Assembly: GCF_001494595.1 (NCBI RefSeq)
Contig: NZ_LN929908.1
Location: 1,153,716-1,217,715, forward strand
From: Mycobacterium sp. M26
GTDB lineage: Bacteria; Actinomycetota; Actinomycetes; Mycobacteriales; Mycobacteriaceae
Length of the DNA stretch: 64,000 bases
Direction of reading: 5' to 3'
Part shown: positions 62,530 to 64,000 of the stretch, one piece after another
Numbering within the stretch: position 1 is the stretch's first letter
How the letters are laid out: every line of letters begins with the position of its first letter
Made by a program: the position numbers and the translations under genes
Notes under the pieces: generated by a model
Database searches by the model: none
What the model saw: only the letters and a program-made list of their open reading frames with translations
What the model was told of the DNA's origin: nothing

Positions 62530-62544
62530 AAGAATAGTGTTCTC
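62530..62544. promoter_or_regulatory. Operator F upstream of the amidohydrolase pair
   Basis: AAGAAT-AGT-GTTCTC, with one mismatch in each arm of the island motif. It is 72 bases from the GTG 62458 of the amidohydrolase operon and 158 from the dehydrogenase at 62702, in the divergent region. Confidence 0.65.
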
Positions 62545-62656
62545 GCTGTGGAGAGTAGAACCTCGTTACCACTCTGCCTCACCTGACGGTAGGCAGCAAG
62601 GAAATTGGCCGGTAGAGTGCGATACCGAATTGAGAGAACCAACAACTCAATAATGG

Positions 62657-62671
62657 AGAATCAGGTTTCCA
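62657..62671. promoter_or_regulatory. Weak operator-like site before the third dehydrogenase pair
   Basis: GAGAAT-CAG-GTTTCC: the left arm is perfect, the right arm keeps three of six bases. It is 31 bases from the GTG at 62702, the distance seen for the good sites. A further TTGAG...CTCAA inverted pair lies at 62631-62651. Confidence 0.35.
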
Positions 62672-62701
62672 AAGGTTGGGTAGCTGGACAGGAGAAGTTG
62701 G

Positions 62702-63694
62702 GTGCTACTGGAATTCGACGCTGATCAGCGTTTGTGGCAGGACACCGTGCGCGACGCCGTCGCCAAGCAGTGTCCGGTCTCGTTGATCCGCGGTATCGCC
62801 GAGAACGGAGTGGATCCCGCCCCGCTGTGGGGTTCCTACGTCGAGCAGGGCTGGACGGAGCTCGCCGACCCCGAGAACGCGGTCGAGTTGGCGATCGTCT
62901 GCGAGGAACTGGGCCGGGCCACCGATCCCACCCCGTTCCTGGCCACCGCCACGCAGTTCGCTCCGCTGGCCGGCGATCGCTACGACCCGCAACTGGCCGG
63001 CGCCGCCGTCTACGACGGGGTCACCTCGCGCCGGGACGCCGACGGCTGGGTGCTCAACGGGACCGCCCGCCACGTGCTCGACGGTGATCGCGCCGAGAAG
63101 CTCGCGGTGGTCACCGATGGGGGCGTCTTCCTGGTGGACTGGTCGGCGATCACCGTCAGCCGCAACCCGGTCTTCGACCCGGTGCTGCACGTAGCCGACG
63201 TGACCTTCGCCGACGTGCGCGTCGCCGATGGCGACCGGTTGCCGGCCGACCCGGAGCGGGCGCGCCACGTCGCGTTGATGGGGATCGCCATCACCACCGT
63301 CGGGGCGTGCCAGCGGGTGCTGGACCTGGCTCTGCAGCATGTCCGGGACCGCCACCAGTTCGGGGTGCCGATCGGGTCCTTCCAGGCCGTTCAGCACAAG
63401 GCCGTCGACATGCACGTCGCGATCGAACGGGCCCGCGCGCTGGCCTATTTCGCGGCGCTGACGATCAGCGCCGACGACCGGCGCCGCCGGCTGGCCGCCG
63501 CGATGGCCAAGGCTGCCGCGGGGGACTGCCAGTCGGTGGTGTTCCGGCACGGCCTGCAGTTGTTCGGTGCCATGGGATTCACCTGGGAGAACGATGTCCA
63601 GTTCGCGCTCAAGCGGGCCAAGGTCGGCGAGCTGATGCTCGGCGGCGCCGCCGAACACCGCGCGATGATCGCCGAGGAATACGAGGACTTCTGA
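62702..63694 (+). CDS. Acyl-CoA dehydrogenase, small-type subunit of third pair
   Basis: 330 residues from GTG 62702 with AGGAG upstream. Reduced fold; C-terminal LFGAMGFTWENDVQFALKRA has the Gly-Phe-Thr-Trp-Glu pattern of the steroid-type subunits. Stop and the next start overlap (TGATG), so it is coupled to the large partner at 63694. Confidence 0.86.
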   Translation: MLLEFDADQRLWQDTVRDAVAKQCPVSLIRGIAENGVDPAPLWGSYVEQGWTELADPENAVELAIVCEELGRATDPTPFLATATQFAPLAGDRYDPQLAGAAVYDGVTSRRDADGWVLNGTARHVLDGDRAEKLAVVTDGGVFLVDWSAITVSRNPVFDPVLHVADVTFADVRVADGDRLPADPERARHVALMGIAITTVGACQRVLDLALQHVRDRHQFGVPIGSFQAVQHKAVDMHVAIERARALAYFAALTISADDRRRRLAAAMAKAAAGDCQSVVFRHGLQLFGAMGFTWENDVQFALKRAKVGELMLGGAAEHRAMIAEEYEDF

Positions 63695-64000
63695 TGCAGC
63701 TCACTTTTGATCCCGACGTCGAAGAGTTCCGTGCGGAATTCAGCGAGTTCCTCGACAAGCACCTGCCCTCGGAGGCTGAGACGCTCGAGCGGCCCCGCTC
63801 GGTGTCCCATATGCCGGCCTGGGCACGGCGCTGGCAGCGGCTGTTGTTCGACAACGGCTGGCTGCTGCCCGGCCAGCCGCCCGAGTTCGGCGGCCGCAAC
63901 GCGACGATCCTGCAGCAGTTCGTCCACCTCGAGGAGCTGTGCCGTCGCCGCATCTACCACAGCTTCAATCCGCAGGGTGTCAATATCGTTGCGGCATCAC
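63694..64000 (+). CDS. Acyl-CoA dehydrogenase, large subunit of third pair (partial, cut by the window edge)
   Basis: Only the first 102 codons are in the window. Starts MQLTFDPDVEEFRAEFSEFL and continues with WLLPGQPPEFGGRNATILQQFVHLEELCRR, the N-terminal helical domain of an acyl-CoA dehydrogenase. Overlap with the preceding gene (TGATG) and family order show it is the partner of the protein at 62702. The rest of the gene lies beyond 64000. Confidence 0.85.
   Translation, partial: MQLTFDPDVEEFRAEFSEFLDKHLPSEAETLERPRSVSHMPAWARRWQRLLFDNGWLLPGQPPEFGGRNATILQQFVHLEELCRRRIYHSFNPQGVNIVAAS

Noticed and set aside
23032..62544. KstR or KstR2 binding sites controlling the island
   Set aside because: By eye, the intergenic regions do not show the AAC-GTT type KstR box; the recurrent motif is a different palindrome.

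Overview
The window is high-GC actinobacterial DNA with strong mycobacterial character, most likely a fast-growing environmental Mycobacterium (Mycolicibacterium). The gene order mec-cysO-cysM-rhomboid-murI-(metallo-beta-lactamase)-rphA-(Rv1341-like) and the pair Rv1342c-lprD match the M. tuberculosis Rv1334-Rv1343c block as I know it. MspA-type porins, a PGRS-like Gly-rich protein, GTG/TTG starts and abundant acyl-CoA dehydrogenases fit as well. No database search was possible; family names come from motifs read in the sequence. No gene-free stretch exceeds 300 bases.

Region 1 (1-8.5 kb) is the conserved core: CysO-dependent cysteine synthesis (Mec, CysO, CysM), a rhomboid protease, glutamate racemase, a cAMP-phosphodiesterase-like metallo-hydrolase, RNase PH, an ITPase-type pyrophosphatase, an inserted 14-helix MFS transporter, a DUF3817 membrane protein, lipoprotein LprD and two small secreted proteins. 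Region 2 (8.5-23 kb) is accessory: tRNA-Leu(UAG), a PucR regulator, a small HTH protein, a 790-residue membrane protein with an embedded kinase-like domain, a two-gene chromate-type transporter, a phospholipase-D-like protein, two MspA-family porins, several secreted proteins, two SDRs, and two genes carrying frame disruptions (the PGRS-like gene and a small secreted Pro-rich protein).

Region 3 (23-64 kb, running off the right edge) is a large catabolic island, the notable part of the window. It holds an acetoacetyl-CoA-synthetase-like ligase, a split B12-dependent acyl-CoA mutase with its MeaB chaperone, an F420/LLM oxidoreductase, two class III CoA-transferases, a second acyl-CoA ligase, three small/large acyl-CoA dehydrogenase pairs plus two ordinary ones, an enoyl-CoA hydratase, SDR and beta-hydroxyacid dehydrogenases, two thiolases, a DUF35-aldolase fusion, a Rieske oxygenase, a P450, four ferredoxin-type proteins, a NuoF-like flavoprotein, four amidohydrolases and two alpha/beta hydrolases. 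The overall style resembles actinobacterial steroid catabolism, but the B12 mutase and the amidohydrolase set are not part of the cholesterol pathway I know.

A TetR regulator in the middle of the island (37004-37660) sits among recurring palindromes of the form GAGAAT-N3-ATTCTC. I find good copies at 23032, 29816, 34774, 37687, 43538 and 62530, and weaker ones at 25377 and 62657. Nearly all lie 20-80 bases upstream of island start codons. I infer one regulon covering most of the island. A second TetR (50008) has its own 12-bp-arm inverted repeat. I propose that the island degrades a branched or alicyclic carboxylic acid (terpenoid- or steroid-like): CoA activation, alpha/beta oxidation by heteromeric dehydrogenases, retro-aldol or thiolytic cleavage, and carbon-skeleton rearrangement of a carboxylated acyl-CoA by the mutase.
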